Of a stretch of 64,000 bases of DNA, positions 17,647 to 26,579 are shown in pieces (within the stretch, counting starts at the first letter, position 1; every line of letters starts with the position of its first letter). The position numbers were made by a program, and so were the translations under genes. The notes under the pieces were generated by a model. It did not search any database. It was given only the letters and a program-made list of their open reading frames with translations, and was not told the DNA's origin. The stretch comes from Herbiconiux sp. A18JL235 (GTDB lineage Bacteria > Actinomycetota > Actinomycetes > Actinomycetales > Microbacteriaceae): NCBI RefSeq assembly GCF_040939305.1, contig NZ_CP162511.1, forward strand, positions 2,604,001 to 2,668,000, given 5' to 3'.

Positions 17647-18431
17647 CGCGACAGCAGCTCGGCCGCACTCCCGGTGCAGCTCGCCGTGGCATAGGCACCC
17701 GAGGCGGTCTCCTCGGCGATCACCAGGCCGTCGAGCGTGACGCGGCAGGTGACGTCGCCGCCGTCGGCCCCGTTCACCGCCGTGATCGTGTAGCTGGCGT
17801 AGCTGTCGGCTCCCCCGAACGGCACCTCGAGCGAGTTCTCGAACGGCAGGTCTTGAGCCAGCGCCTGCTGCGTGGTGAGGGCCCCGCCGATCGAGATGGT
17901 GTAGGTGATGTCGACGTCGGTGCCGGTTCCCTCCACCTCGTAGACGAGCGGCACCGTCTCGGAGGTCAGCCCGCTGTCGTGCAGCGCCGAGTTCACGAGA
18001 CTGCCGAAGAACACGAAGGTGTAGACGACGGCCATCACGATGGCGGCCAGCAGCGCGACGAAGCCGATGATCGAGCCCGCGACGCCGAGCCCGCGCCCGC
18101 GGCCGCTGATGGCGGCGATGATGCCGACGATGACGGCGGCGAGCGCGATGAGGAGCGCCAGGTAGTTGAACAGCGGGATGAAGGCGCCCACGAAGGCGAC
18201 GATGCCGAGGATGAGGGCGGCGACCCCGAGACCGTTCCTCTTCGCCGGAGCAGGAGCCGGCCGAGGAGCAGGTGAAGGTGCAGGCGAAGACTGCCGGGTC
18301 GCCGTGGGCTGCGGCCCGGGCACACCGAGCTGCGCCGGCCCGCCCGACGGCGGAGTCGGCGGCACCGCAGGGGGGTTCGGCGGCACGGGCGGGGTCGGCG
18401 GCACGGACGGATACGGCGGCAGATCGCTCAT
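17643..18431 (-). CDS. DUF4190-type membrane protein with MmpS-like outer domain
   Basis: The 262-residue product starts with a Pro-rich cytoplasmic tail of about 70 residues, continues with a DUF4190-like unit of two to three helices (NGLGVAALILGIVAF to about residue 155), and ends with an extracytoplasmic beta-rich domain containing YEVEGTG and TYTISIGG, resembling the MmpS/transport-accessory fold. Its role is unknown. It is the first gene of a two-gene operon with the ABC-F ATPase (ATGA overlap). The start at 18431 was chosen because CATGAT stands six bases upstream; an in-frame ATG eleven codons earlier is possible. Confidence 0.75.
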   Translation of the reverse strand: MSDLPPYPSVPPTPPVPPNPPAVPPTPPSGGPAQLGVPGPQPTATRQSSPAPSPAPRPAPAPAKRNGLGVAALILGIVAFVGAFIPLFNYLALLIALAAVIVGIIAAISGRGRGLGVAGSIIGFVALLAAIVMAVVYTFVFFGSLVNSALHDSGLTSETVPLVYEVEGTGTDVDITYTISIGGALTTQQALAQDLPFENSLEVPFGGADSYASYTITAVNGADGGDVTCRVTLDGLVIAEETASGAYATASCTGSAAELLSR

Positions 18432-18437
18432 ACCCCG

Positions 18438-18443
18438 ATCATG
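18438..18443 (-). promoter_or_regulatory. Candidate -10 element, leaderless type
   Basis: CATGAT on the minus strand ends six bases before the ATG at 18431. It deviates from TANNNT at the first base, so support is moderate. Confidence 0.35.
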
Positions 18444-18553
18444 CCCGATGCCACCCGAGTTCACGAGCTGTTCACCCCCGCCCCCGGTGGCACGGGAAAC
18501 CGCCGGGGCTAGACAGGGCCTGTGCGACCGACCGGCCGCGGGAGGGGACAGCG

Positions 18554-19714
18554 ATGGACGTGCTCATCACCGTGATCCTGGTGATCGTGGTGGCTCTGGT
18601 GTTCGACTTCACGAACGGGTTCCATGACACCGCGAACGCCATGGCGACCTCGGTCGCCACCGGCGCCCTGAAGCCCCGGGTGGCGGTGGGAATCTCGGCG
18701 GTGCTCAACCTGGTCGGGGCGTTCCTGTCGACCGAGGTGGCGAAGACCATCTCCGACGGCATCATCAACGAGGGCGACAACGGGATGGAGATCACCCCGA
18801 GCCTCATCTTCGCCGGCCTCGTCGGCGCGGTGCTGTGGAACCTCACCACCTGGTACTTCGGCCTCCCCTCGAGCTCCACCCACGCCCACTTCGGCGGCCT
18901 CATCGGCGCCGCGATCATCGGCGCGGGCTTCGGCGCCGTGAACTTCCCGGTGGTGCTGTCGAAGGTCGTGCTGCCGGCGATCATCTCTCCCGTGGTCGCC
19001 GGGGTCATCGCCCTCTCCGCCACCTACCTCGCCTACGTCATCACGAAGCAGGCGAGAAGTCGCGGCTCGGAGAAGGGCTTCCGGCACGGCCAGACCGTCT
19101 CGGCGTCGCTGGTGTCGCTCGCCCACGGCACGAACGACGCGCAGAAGACCATGGGTGTCATCACGCTCACCCTGGTGGCAGCCGGCTACCAGGACTCCGG
19201 CGGCGCCCCGCAGTTCTGGGTCATCCTGGCCTGCGGCCTCGCCATCGCCCTCGGCACCTACCTCGGCGGCTGGCGCATCATCCGCACCGTCGGCAAGCGC
19301 ATCACCGACATCAGCTCACCCCAGGGCTTCGCCGCCGAGACCAGCTCGGCAGCCACCATCCTGGTGTCGTCGCACCTCGGCTTCGCCCTCTCCACCACCC
19401 AGGTGACCTCGGGGGCGATCGTGGGCGCCGGCCTCGGCAAGAAGCTCGCGTCGGTGCACTGGGGTGTCGTCGGCCGCATCGCCATCGCCTGGGGTGTGAC
19501 CCTCCCGGCCGCGGCCCTCGTGGGAGGTGTGGCGGCCTGGGCGGCGACCTCGAGCATCCTGGGCCTCATCCTGGTGGCGGTGCTCGGTGCCGGCGCCGCC
19601 CTCACGCTCTTCCTGCTGGCTCGGCGCCACCCGGTGACCCACGAGAACGTCAACGACGTCGACGACGAGAGCTCGCGAACGGATGCGCGCGACGAGAAGG
19701 AGGTGACGGCATGA
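18554..19714 (+). CDS. pit: PiT family inorganic phosphate transporter
   Basis: The 386-residue product is a low-affinity phosphate symporter of the inner membrane. Both halves of the duplicated PiT signature are present: FDFTNGFHDTANAMAT near residue 20 and SLAHGTNDAQKTMG near residue 190. GLPSSSTHAHFGGLIG and LSTTQVTSGAIVGAG are the matching helix-loop motifs. About ten helices are predicted, ending in a charged cytoplasmic tail. GGAGGGGACA precedes the ATG. The stop overlaps the start of a small membrane protein. No PhoU-like (DUF47) gene is adjacent, unlike many pit loci. Confidence 0.95.
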   Translation: MDVLITVILVIVVALVFDFTNGFHDTANAMATSVATGALKPRVAVGISAVLNLVGAFLSTEVAKTISDGIINEGDNGMEITPSLIFAGLVGAVLWNLTTWYFGLPSSSTHAHFGGLIGAAIIGAGFGAVNFPVVLSKVVLPAIISPVVAGVIALSATYLAYVITKQARSRGSEKGFRHGQTVSASLVSLAHGTNDAQKTMGVITLTLVAAGYQDSGGAPQFWVILACGLAIALGTYLGGWRIIRTVGKRITDISSPQGFAAETSSAATILVSSHLGFALSTTQVTSGAIVGAGLGKKLASVHWGVVGRIAIAWGVTLPAAALVGGVAAWAATSSILGLILVAVLGAGAALTLFLLARRHPVTHENVNDVDDESSRTDARDEKEVTA

Positions 19715-20013
19715 ACCCGACGACGCCAGTTCAGTGCCTCGTGACCGCGGTGCGGGCCGCCGAGGAGGCGGCGGGCGAGGGGCAGTTCCTCGGCGTCGAC
19801 TGGGGATCGTTCGTGCTCGTCTTCGTCGTGGCGCTCACGGCGAGCGTGCTCGTGGTGGCCACCTACTCGCTCGGGCTGCGACTGCTCGGCGCCGGCGAGT
19901 CGCGCGAGACCAGACCGCCGGCCGCGACAGCAGGTGCCTACGCCTGCTTCGCAGTGGGGGTGGCCGCCGTTCTCTACGGAATCTCTCTGATCGCCCCGCT
20001 GTTCCACCCCTGA
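19711..20013 (+). CDS. Small two-helix membrane protein downstream of pit
   Basis: The 100-residue product has two hydrophobic segments (about residues 30-55 and 75-95) joined by a charged loop. The ATG overlaps the pit stop (ATGA), so synthesis is probably coupled to the transporter. Small proteins in this position are frequent in actinobacteria and may modulate PiT, but no function is known to me. Confidence 0.75.
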   Translation: MNPTTPVQCLVTAVRAAEEAAGEGQFLGVDWGSFVLVFVVALTASVLVVATYSLGLRLLGAGESRETRPPAATAGAYACFAVGVAAVLYGISLIAPLFHP

Positions 20014-20103
20014 GGCGATCTCCCGGCAGCCCGACGGCATTCCCAGCATCCTCCCGGGAACGGCGGCCTCTCCCGGGAATAGAACGAAGCCCCCGGCGTT
20101 GAA

Positions 20104-20124
20104 CTTGAGCGTAAGGCACTCAAG
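20104..20124 (+). promoter_or_regulatory. HAIR operator (HspR binding site)
   Basis: CTTGAGC, seven bases, then ACTCAAG: this matches the HspR-associated inverted repeat (CTTGAGT-N7-ACTCAAG) at all but one base. It lies 20 bases before the GTG of the ClpC-type gene, where HspR binding would block transcription until heat shock. TTGAAC at 20099-20104 overlaps its left end and may be the -35. Confidence 0.85.
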
Positions 20125-20143
20125 TTTCAACCCAGGAGGTTTC

Positions 20144-22777
20144 GTGCCCGAGAACCCCAACCCCGCAGAGACCGGTGGCAACTCCTTCGACGAGTTCCTC
20201 GCCCGGTACCTCGAGGGCGAGCAGCGCGCGGCGCGAGCCGGGCGCTCCATCGACCTCAGCAAGCTGATCAGCCGCCGCACCCAGGAGCTCCTCTCCCAGG
20301 CCGGCGCCTACGCTATCGAGCACGGTCACTCCGAGCTCGACGCCCTGCACGTGCTGCGCACCATCGCGCCCCTGCAGCCCGCTGCCGATGCGATCCGCCG
20401 TGTCGGGGCCGACCCGCGCGCCATCGCCGAGGCCGCCGAGCTGCGGTTGCCCGCGGCGAGCACCGACCGCGTGGTGCAGCCCGCGCTCACCCCGTCGGCC
20501 CAGCGGGCGCTGTTCCACGCCTACCAGGTCGCTCGCGCATCCGGCTCGACCTACATCGACCCCGAGCACCTCTTCTTCGCCCTCGTGATCAACCAGGACT
20601 CCCCCGCCGGCCAGGTGCTGGCGCAGGCCGGCGTGACCCCCGAGGCCCTCCAGGAGGGCATGCGGCAGGGCACGGAGGCCGCGTCCGCCCAGGCGACCGC
20701 GGGAACCGCCGGAGCGACCTCCGGCCAGGCCGGCCAGGCGACTCCCGAGTCGGACACCCCCACGCTCGACAGCTTCGGCACCGACCTCACCGAGCGCGCC
20801 CGCCGCGGCGAGCTCGACCCCGTGATCGGCAGGCTCGACGAGATCGAGCAGACCGTCGAGATCCTCTCCCGCCGTACCAAGAACAACCCGGTGCTGGTCG
20901 GCGAGGCGGGTGTCGGCAAGACCGCAATCGTCGACGGCATCGCCCAGGCGATCGTCGACGGCACGGTGCCCGAGCAGCTGCGCGACAAGCGCGTGGTGGC
21001 GCTCGACCTGCCCGCCATGCTCGCCGGAACCCGCTTCCGCGGCGACTTCGAAGAGCGCCTCACGAAGCTGATGGACGAGATCTCGGCCCACAAGGACGAG
21101 CTCATCGTGTTCATCGACGAGGTGCACACCGTCGTCGGGGCCGGCGGCTCCGGCGAGGGCGGTATGGACGCCGGCAACATCCTGAAGCCCCGGCTCGCCC
21201 GCGGCGACCTGCACCTGCTCGGCGCCACGACGCTGAAGGAGTACCGCGCCATCGAGAAGGACCCGGCGCTCGAGCGCCGTTTCTCCCCCGTCACCGTCGG
21301 CGAGCCGTCGCAGACGGATGCGGTGCTCATCCTGCAGGGTCTCCGCGAGGCCTACGAGGAGCACCACGGCGTCTCCTACACCGACGCCGCGCTCACCGCG
21401 GCGGTCGAGCTGTCGGCGCGCTACGTGAGCGACCGCTTCCTTCCCGACAAGGCGATCGACCTCATCGACCAGGCGGGCGCACGGCTGCGGCTGGCGCTCG
21501 GCAAGGTGCCGGCGCTCGTCGACACCGAGTCGCTGATGGCCGACCTCGCCGCCCTGGAGGGCGCGAAGAACGCCGCCGTCTCGGCCGAGCACTACGAGGA
21601 GGCGTCGCGCATCCGTGACGAGATCGAGGACATCCAGCACCAGCTCGCCGAGGCCGCCTCGGTGAACCGCCGGGTGGCCGCCGAGCGCGCCGCGGGCGGC
21701 ATCGACACGGATGCCGTGGTCGACGAGGCGGAGATCGCCGCGGTGATCTCGCGCGCGACCGGCATCCCGGTGTCACGCCTCGGTGAGGTCGACCGCGCCC
21801 GTCTCGCCGCCCTCGAGGGCGAGCTGCACAATCGCGTGATCGGTCAGGACGACGCGGTGACGGTGGTCTCCAAGGCCATCCGCCGCAACCGCACCGGTAT
21901 GGGTGACGCGCGGCGGCCGATCGGGTCGTTCCTCTTCCTCGGCCCGACCGGGGTCGGCAAGACCGAGCTGGCCAAGTCGCTCGCCGAGTCGCTGTTCGGG
22001 TCGGCCGAGTCGATGCTGCGCTTCGACATGTCGGAGTTCGGCGAGCGCCACACGGTGTCGCGCCTGGTCGGCGCCCCTCCCGGATACGTCGGCTACGACG
22101 AGGCCGGGCAGCTCACCGAGCGCGTGCGCCGCAACCCCTACTCGGTGGTGCTGTTCGACGAGATCGAGAAGGCCCACCCCGACGTGTTCAACCTGCTGCT
22201 GCAGGTGCTCGACGACGGGCGGCTCACCGACGGCCAGGGTCGCACCGTCGACTTCCGTAACACCGTGGTGATCATGACCTCGAACCTCGGTTCGGAGTTC
22301 CTGGCCTCGCGGTCGGGGGCGATGGGCTTCGTGGCCCAGACGCCCGGCGACACCACCGGGTTCGGCAGCGACAAGGCGCTGCGCGACCGGGTGATGGGCA
22401 AGCTCCGCGAGGCGATGCGGCCCGAGTTCCTCAACCGCATCGACGAGATCGTGCTGTTCCAGAAGCTCGAGAAGGCGCAGCTGCGCGAGATCGTGTCGCT
22501 GCTGCTCGGCGCCACCCGCGCCCGGCTCGCGGCGCACGAGATCACCGCGACGGTGACGGATGCGGCGGTCGAGTGGCTCGCCGACACCGGGTACGAGCCC
22601 GAGTACGGCGCTCGCCCGTTGCGCCGGGTCATCCAGCGCAACGTCGACGACGCCGTGGCCGAGCTGCTCGTCTCGGGCGAGCTCGTCGACGGCGGGGCCG
22701 TCACGATCGACGCCCGCGACGGCGGGCTCGTGGTCACCGCGGGCAGCGGCGCGCCGCTCCTGGCGCAGGCCGCGTAG
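20144..22777 (+). CDS. ATP-dependent Clp ATPase, ClpC/ClpE type, under HAIR control
   Basis: The 877-residue product is a Hsp100 unfoldase with two Clp_N repeats (about residues 40-175), a linker, AAA domain 1 (Walker A GEAGVGKT near 253), a short middle segment and AAA domain 2 (GPTGVGKT near 600). The middle segment contains a UVR-like helix ([18 protein letters not shown] near 484) rather than the long ClpB coiled coil, and an MGF tripeptide near 727 sits where ClpP-binding loops occur. It is therefore more like ClpC/ClpE than the disaggregase ClpB, though HAIR control is classic for ClpB in actinobacteria. The GTG start is fixed by AGGAGG four bases before it. A strong hairpin terminator follows. 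No hspR or clpP is in the window. Confidence 0.92.
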   Translation: MPENPNPAETGGNSFDEFLARYLEGEQRAARAGRSIDLSKLISRRTQELLSQAGAYAIEHGHSELDALHVLRTIAPLQPAADAIRRVGADPRAIAEAAELRLPAASTDRVVQPALTPSAQRALFHAYQVARASGSTYIDPEHLFFALVINQDSPAGQVLAQAGVTPEALQEGMRQGTEAASAQATAGTAGATSGQAGQATPESDTPTLDSFGTDLTERARRGELDPVIGRLDEIEQTVEILSRRTKNNPVLVGEAGVGKTAIVDGIAQAIVDGTVPEQLRDKRVVALDLPAMLAGTRFRGDFEERLTKLMDEISAHKDELIVFIDEVHTVVGAGGSGEGGMDAGNILKPRLARGDLHLLGATTLKEYRAIEKDPALERRFSPVTVGEPSQTDAVLILQGLREAYEEHHGVSYTDAALTAAVELSARYVSDRFLPDKAIDLIDQAGARLRLALGKVPALVDTESLMADLAALEGAKNAAVSAEHYEEASRIRDEIEDIQHQLAEAASVNRRVAAERAAGGIDTDAVVDEAEIAAVISRATGIPVSRLGEVDRARLAALEGELHNRVIGQDDAVTVVSKAIRRNRTGMGDARRPIGSFLFLGPTGVGKTELAKSLAESLFGSAESMLRFDMSEFGERHTVSRLVGAPPGYVGYDEAGQLTERVRRNPYSVVLFDEIEKAHPDVFNLLLQVLDDGRLTDGQGRTVDFRNTVVIMTSNLGSEFLASRSGAMGFVAQTPGDTTGFGSDKALRDRVMGKLREAMRPEFLNRIDEIVLFQKLEKAQLREIVSLLLGATRARLAAHEITATVTDAAVEWLADTGYEPEYGARPLRRVIQRNVDDAVAELLVSGELVDGGAVTIDARDGGLVVTAGSGAPLLAQAA

Positions 22778-22790
22778 ACGCTCGTTCACA

Positions 22791-22819
22791 GGGGGTCGGA
22801 TGCCGAGCATCCGGCCCCC
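22791..22819 (+). terminator. Strong hairpin terminator after the Clp gene
   Basis: GGGGGTCGGATGC and GCATCCGGCCCCC form a 13-bp stem with one G-T wobble around a three-base loop, 14 bases after the stop codon. It is followed by TTCGGCGTCTT. Confidence 0.75.
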
Positions 22820-22951
22820 TTCGGCGTCTTAGGCGGGGCCTTAGGCGAGCGGATGCCCGGGTCGGGAATCTACGTCGACAGCCCGATGAGCCGCGCCCGC
22901 CTCAGCGAGGACAGTGAAGACATCGAAAGCCCTTCACGAAAGGTTCGGCTC

Positions 22952-23122
22952 ATGCTCTTCTTCATCGTCATCGTCGGCGCACTCATCGTCTGGGCGGTCG
23001 TCGCCGCCGCCCTCGCCTCCTCGCACGACGGACCGGCTGCGCCGCACTCCGACTCGCGCTCGGTCGACGAGCGGCGCGGCGACTTCGCGCTGCTGACCGA
23101 CTCGTCGTTCTTCAGCCGCTGA
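22952..23122 (+). CDS. Small single-helix membrane protein
   Basis: The 56-residue product has an N-terminal hydrophobic helix (about residues 2-22) and a polar tail ending in FALLTDSSFFSR. The ATG was preferred to an in-frame ATG 33 codons upstream because GAAAGG stands eight bases before it and the earlier part overlaps the spacer after the Clp terminator. No family recognised. Confidence 0.5.
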   Translation: MLFFIVIVGALIVWAVVAAALASSHDGPAAPHSDSRSVDERRGDFALLTDSSFFSR

Positions 23123-23155
23123 GGCCGTCGCGCCGGCAGCCTGCGCCCTCGGGGC

Positions 23156-23548
23156 TCAGATGCGCGGCGCGTCGGGCGCCCTCGAGGCGGAGCGGCTGGG
23201 GTCGCACAGCCGCAGCACCACGACGATCACTCCGGCGATGGGCACCAGGAGCCAGAACAGCTGGTACCAGGAGTTGCCGCCGTCGCGGAGTCGCCGCACG
23301 GCGAGGCCCAGGGTCGGCAGCAGCGTGCCGAGCGACCAGAGGCCGGCGAGGCCCGAGCCGATGGTGAGGAACGACGGCGCGATGGAGTCGAGGCTTCCGA
23401 GCCCCACGCCCACGAGAGTCACGAACAGGAAGAACCACCAGAATTCGGCAAGTCGCGCCCGCCCTTCGAACTGAGCGTAGTTGCGGAACCCGTTCGCGAT
23501 CGCCTCCCCGAACGACATGCTCACCGTGCGCGTCTGCTGCTCGCTCAT
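23156..23548 (-). CDS. DUF805 membrane protein
   Basis: The 130-residue product shows the DUF805 pattern: FEGRARLAEFWWFFLF near residue 27 and LAVRRLRDGGNSWYQLFW near residue 83, with four hydrophobic segments. The function of DUF805 proteins is unknown. TAGAGT lies six bases before the ATG, consistent with a leaderless message. Confidence 0.88.
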   Translation of the reverse strand: MSEQQTRTVSMSFGEAIANGFRNYAQFEGRARLAEFWWFFLFVTLVGVGLGSLDSIAPSFLTIGSGLAGLWSLGTLLPTLGLAVRRLRDGGNSWYQLFWLLVPIAGVIVVVLRLCDPSRSASRAPDAPRI

Positions 23549-23554
23549 GCCGCC

Positions 23555-23560
23555 ACTCTA
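23555..23560 (-). promoter_or_regulatory. -10 element, leaderless type
   Basis: TAGAGT on the minus strand ends six bases before the ATG of the DUF805 gene. Confidence 0.55.
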
Positions 23561-23596
23561 CCGACCGCCCCTGACCGCGACGCTGCGCGCGTCGGC

Positions 23597-24133
23597 TTAC
23601 GGCAGAAGGATCACCAGGACGGCGAGAGCACCGACCATCAGCACGACAGCGACGTCGGCGAGGAGACTGTTCAGCGCCAGCGCGAAACCGCCCTTGGTCC
23701 GCGAGTCTCGAATGCCGAGAGCGCCGAACACGATGCTCGCGAGCATCAGAATGAGGCCGACGACGACGAGGCCGAAAAGACCCGAGATATAGGTGCTCAA
23801 GAACGCGACAGGCGACCCCTCGTCGAGGGTCTGCCCGATGAAGACGATCACCAGCAGGGTGAACAGCAGGATGATCAAGCCGACGAAGCCGAGCACTCGG
23901 GCCCACCGTGCCGCGGTGTTGGCGCCGCCGCGAAAGGCTCTTTCATACGCGGCACCGAAGAGTCCTTTGTTCGCGTCGCGCGCGGTGTACCGGGTCCACT
24001 CGGCGCCCGACCACCAGCGCTCACGGCCAGGCGTCTGAGGGTCGGGGTACCAGCCGAGGGGCGGCAGCGGATGTGCGGGGCCGGCCGCGACCTCTGTCGG
24101 TGTGTCGTCGTGCAGATGCTCCCCCGGTGTCAT
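23597..24133 (-). CDS. DUF2510-domain membrane protein
   Basis: The 178-residue product begins with a DUF2510-like motif, GWYPDPQTPGRERWWSGAEWT (residues about 27-47), typical of actinobacterial membrane proteins, followed by three hydrophobic segments between about residues 80 and 178. The function is unknown. CATAAT lies six bases before the ATG. It is in the same direction as the DUF805 gene with a 48-base gap that carries that gene's own -10. Confidence 0.82.
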   Translation of the reverse strand: MTPGEHLHDDTPTEVAAGPAHPLPPLGWYPDPQTPGRERWWSGAEWTRYTARDANKGLFGAAYERAFRGGANTAARWARVLGFVGLIILLFTLLVIVFIGQTLDEGSPVAFLSTYISGLFGLVVVGLILMLASIVFGALGIRDSRTKGGFALALNSLLADVAVVLMVGALAVLVILLP

Positions 24134-24139
24134 GAGTCG

Positions 24140-24145
24140 ATTATG
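24140..24145 (-). promoter_or_regulatory. -10 element, leaderless type
   Basis: CATAAT on the minus strand ends six bases before the ATG of the DUF2510 gene. Confidence 0.45.
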
Positions 24146-24231
24146 GCGTGTGGGGAGCTGAAGGGCGGGCGGGCCGGGCGTGGCGGGGGCGGGGCGTTCT
24201 AGGCTGGGGGGACGCGTTCGAGGAGGAGTCC

Positions 24232-24420
24232 ATGGAGCTTGCCCAGACCGGATCGGCGATCCTGCCGGTCGTCGTGATCGCGATCATCGTCGTCGTGCTG
24301 GGGGCCGCGCTCATCGTGGTGCGGGCGCGACGCCGCGGCACCGACGCCGCCGAGGGCACGGGCGGCGACTCCCGACCTGGTGCGGGCTCCTCCGATGGCG
24401 GAGACGACCACCGAGTCTAG
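24232..24420 (+). CDS. Microprotein with LAQTG sortase-like motif and one helix
   Basis: The 62-residue product starts MELAQTG, then a 23-residue hydrophobic helix and RARRR, the three-part layout of a class E sortase sorting signal (LAXTG, helix, positive tail), followed by about 30 polar residues. Unlike a wall-anchored protein, nothing stands before the motif. The ATG follows AGGAGG by five bases, so the short N-terminus is real. Whether a sortase uses it is unknown. Its stop codon overlaps the -10 of the next gene. Confidence 0.65.
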   Translation: MELAQTGSAILPVVVIAIIVVVLGAALIVVRARRRGTDAAEGTGGDSRPGAGSSDGGDDHRV

Positions 24421-24423
24421 GGT
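24418..24423 (+). promoter_or_regulatory. -10 element, leaderless type, overlapping a stop codon
   Basis: TAGGGT ends seven bases before the ATG at 24431; its first three bases are the stop codon of the LAQTG microprotein gene. Confidence 0.55.
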
Positions 24424-24430
24424 GGGACGC

Positions 24431-25372
24431 ATGGCGCGCATGTGGATCGCTCAGGACTTCGGAGACCTCGACGTGTTCGAGGAGGTCGAGACGGAGGTCC
24501 CCCCACCCGGCCCCGGTGAGGTGACCATCGAGGTGCGCGCCGCGGGGATGAACCCCGCCGATTTCAAGCACGTGGCCTCAGGCACCGATCGCTCGAAGCT
24601 CCCGATCGCGGTCGGGTACGAGGTGGCCGGGGTGATCGCGACGATCGGGCCCGACACCGAGATCGCATCGGGCGGCGGCGCCGTGGGCGACGAGGTGCTC
24701 GCGTTCCGCATCAGCGGTGGGTACTCCTCGGCGCGCACCGTCCCCGCGAAAGACGTGTTCGCGAAGCCCGCGTCGCTCGGCTTCCCCGAGGCCGCGAACC
24801 TGCTGCTGGCCGGCACCACGGCCTCCGAGATGCTCGACGTGACGACGGTGCGAGCCGGCGACACCGTGCTGCTGCACGGAGCATCCGGAGCCGTCGGCGT
24901 GAGCGTTCTGCAGCAGGCCGCCCTCGTCGGCGCTCGGGTCGTCGGCACCGCATCGGAGGGGAACTTCGAGGTGGTGCGGCGCTTCGGCGGCACTCCGGTC
25001 GCCTACGGGGAGGGACTGGCCGAGCGCGTGCGAGAGGCTGCGCCGGAGGGCATCGCCGCCGCGCTCGACGCGGTGGGCACCGACGAGGCGATCGACGTGT
25101 CGCTCGAGCTCGTCGCCGACCGCGACCGCATCGTGAGCATCGCCGCGATGGCGCGCGCCGCCGAACGCGGCGAGGGATTCCGGGTGATCGCGGGCGCCAT
25201 GCCGGCGAGCGCCGTCTACCGCGACCGCGTGCGCGCCGAGCTCATCGAGCTGGCCGGGCGCGGAGAGCTCGTGGTGCCGCTCGCCCGCACCTTCCCGCTC
25301 GACGACGCGCTCGAGGCCCTGCGGCTGCTGAAGGAGCAGCACCCCGGGGGCAAGCTCGCCCTGCTGCCCTGA
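24431..25372 (+). CDS. Zinc-less MDR family NADP(H) quinone oxidoreductase-like protein
   Basis: The 313-residue product is a medium-chain dehydrogenase/reductase of the quinone oxidoreductase branch. The N-terminal GroES-like domain contains GMNPADFKHVASG and GYEVAGVIATIG, and the Rossmann domain has LLHGASGAVGVSVLQQA near residue 150. The Cys and His ligands of zinc alcohol dehydrogenases are absent. The substrate is unknown. The ATG at 24431 is supported by the leaderless -10; an in-frame start twelve codons upstream would overlap the preceding gene. Confidence 0.9.
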   Translation: MARMWIAQDFGDLDVFEEVETEVPPPGPGEVTIEVRAAGMNPADFKHVASGTDRSKLPIAVGYEVAGVIATIGPDTEIASGGGAVGDEVLAFRISGGYSSARTVPAKDVFAKPASLGFPEAANLLLAGTTASEMLDVTTVRAGDTVLLHGASGAVGVSVLQQAALVGARVVGTASEGNFEVVRRFGGTPVAYGEGLAERVREAAPEGIAAALDAVGTDEAIDVSLELVADRDRIVSIAAMARAAERGEGFRVIAGAMPASAVYRDRVRAELIELAGRGELVVPLARTFPLDDALEALRLLKEQHPGGKLALLP

Positions 25373-25380
25373 CCGGGGCC

Positions 25381-25399
25381 GGGCTGCGCCGCGCAGCCC
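25381..25399 (+). terminator. Hairpin terminator
   Basis: GGGCTGCG and CGCAGCCC pair perfectly around CCG, nine bases after the oxidoreductase stop. The following 80 bases are a C/G-only simple sequence with no U-run. Confidence 0.5.
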
Positions 25400-25634
25400 C
25401 AGCCCGCGCCACGCCGCGCTGGTCCGCACGATGCAGCCCGCGCCGCGCCCCGCCGCGCCGCGCCCCGCCGGCGACGGTACCGTCGTGCCACCCGTCTCGA
25501 CCGGGATAGGACCTGAGGAGGATGTCGCCGGTCGCGCCGCCGAGGAGGATCGTCACACGACGTCCCACCCCCGGGCCGTCGAACGTCGACGGGCCCGCCT
25601 CGCAGGCCGGCCCGCCTCGGAGGAGGTCGGAACA

Positions 25635-25988
25635 ATGGCACAGACCTGGTGCATCGTGAGCGATGACGGCGACGCGACGAGGGTCCTGGCGGAACGGCTG
25701 CTCGCCGACCGGCACCGGGTGGCGGTGATCACCCGCGACGCCGCACCGTTCGCGTTGCTCGTGAACGACTACGCCGACGCCGTCCTGCCGGTCGAGGTCG
25801 CGCATCCCGATCTCTTGAGCCTCACCGACGCGGTGTGGTCGATCGAGGAGAGCTTCGACACGGTCGACGTGATCGCACTCGTCGGCGAGCCGAGGGAGGG
25901 CGGTTCGGTCGACGGCGCGGCAGGCTTCTTCACCGGCAGCTGGCCCGAGGCCCACGTGGCGCTCGTGGCGCCGCCCGCGCGGGTCTGA
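25635..25988 (+). CDS. Short Rossmann-like protein, possibly a truncated SDR
   Basis: The 117-residue product looks like the first half of a short-chain dehydrogenase: an initial strand-turn-helix (WCIVSDDGDATRVLAERLLADRH), a second strand (RVAVITRD) and a third near DVIALVGEP. The usual GxxxGxG is not intact (SDDGDATR), and the catalytic Ser-Tyr-Lys region is missing. AGGAGG stands eight bases before the ATG, so it is probably translated. It could be a decayed enzyme or a small regulatory protein. A palindromic GACGGTACCGTC lies in the 262-base gap upstream. Confidence 0.6.
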   Translation: MAQTWCIVSDDGDATRVLAERLLADRHRVAVITRDAAPFALLVNDYADAVLPVEVAHPDLLSLTDAVWSIEESFDTVDVIALVGEPREGGSVDGAAGFFTGSWPEAHVALVAPPARV

Positions 25989-26058
25989 GCAACGACGTCT
26001 CAGCCGCGCCGCGCGACCGCGGCCCGCGCGCTGCGGCTCACGGCCCGCGGCCCGTGCC

Positions 26059-26490
26059 TCAGGCGCCGCTGCCGCTCCCGCTCCAGCTGCCGACCCTCGG
26101 CCGCCCCACGGCGAACCACAGGATGGGCCCGAGCAGCGGGAACAGCAGCACGATCAGGATCCACAACGCCCGCTCCACCCCGCTCGCCCGGTCGGCCCGC
26201 GCGATGCTCACGATGGCCACGACGAAGAGCACCATCACCGCCACGACGGCGAGGATGATGAGCAGGTGTCCGCCGGAGAAGTTCGAGACCATGCTCCCAT
26301 CCTGCCCGCTCGGCCCGGGCCGTGCATCCGTCTGCCGGAGCCCCAGCCAGTCGAACGGCACTCGCGCTGAGCGACCGGAGACCGCCCAGAGCACCGAGGC
26401 GACGGCGAGCACGGCGGCTGCGGCGACCGCGACACCGGCGCTCCATCCGCGGATCGGGCGAACGGAAACGGGGATGCGGCGACGACTCAT
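26059..26490 (-). CDS. Membrane protein with PLDc_N-like C-terminal region
   Basis: The 143-residue product has three hydrophobic segments (about residues 17-38, 75-95 and 107-128). The last, WILIVLLFPLLGPILWFAVG, matches the pattern of the phospholipase D nuclease N-terminal (PLDc_N) membrane module found in small actinobacterial proteins. No catalytic motif is present. TACCGT lies six bases before the ATG. Confidence 0.7.
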   Translation of the reverse strand: MSRRRIPVSVRPIRGWSAGVAVAAAAVLAVASVLWAVSGRSARVPFDWLGLRQTDARPGPSGQDGSMVSNFSGGHLLIILAVVAVMVLFVVAIVSIARADRASGVERALWILIVLLFPLLGPILWFAVGRPRVGSWSGSGSGA

Positions 26491-26496
26491 GCCCCG

Positions 26497-26502
26497 ACGG
26501 TA
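26497..26502 (-). promoter_or_regulatory. -10 element, leaderless type
   Basis: TACCGT on the minus strand ends six bases before the ATG at 26490. Confidence 0.55.
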
Positions 26503-26579
26503 GCGAGCCGTCAGGCGCGCCTACGCGGGTCGCGTGAGGCGGCAACGCCGCCGCAATCATGCGCCGCCGCAATCACCCT

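Noticed and set aside
25400..25475. C/G-only simple repeat (units like CGCCGCGCC) in the gap before 25635
   Set aside because: Low-complexity composition with no gene, long palindrome or unit conservation; probably neutral.
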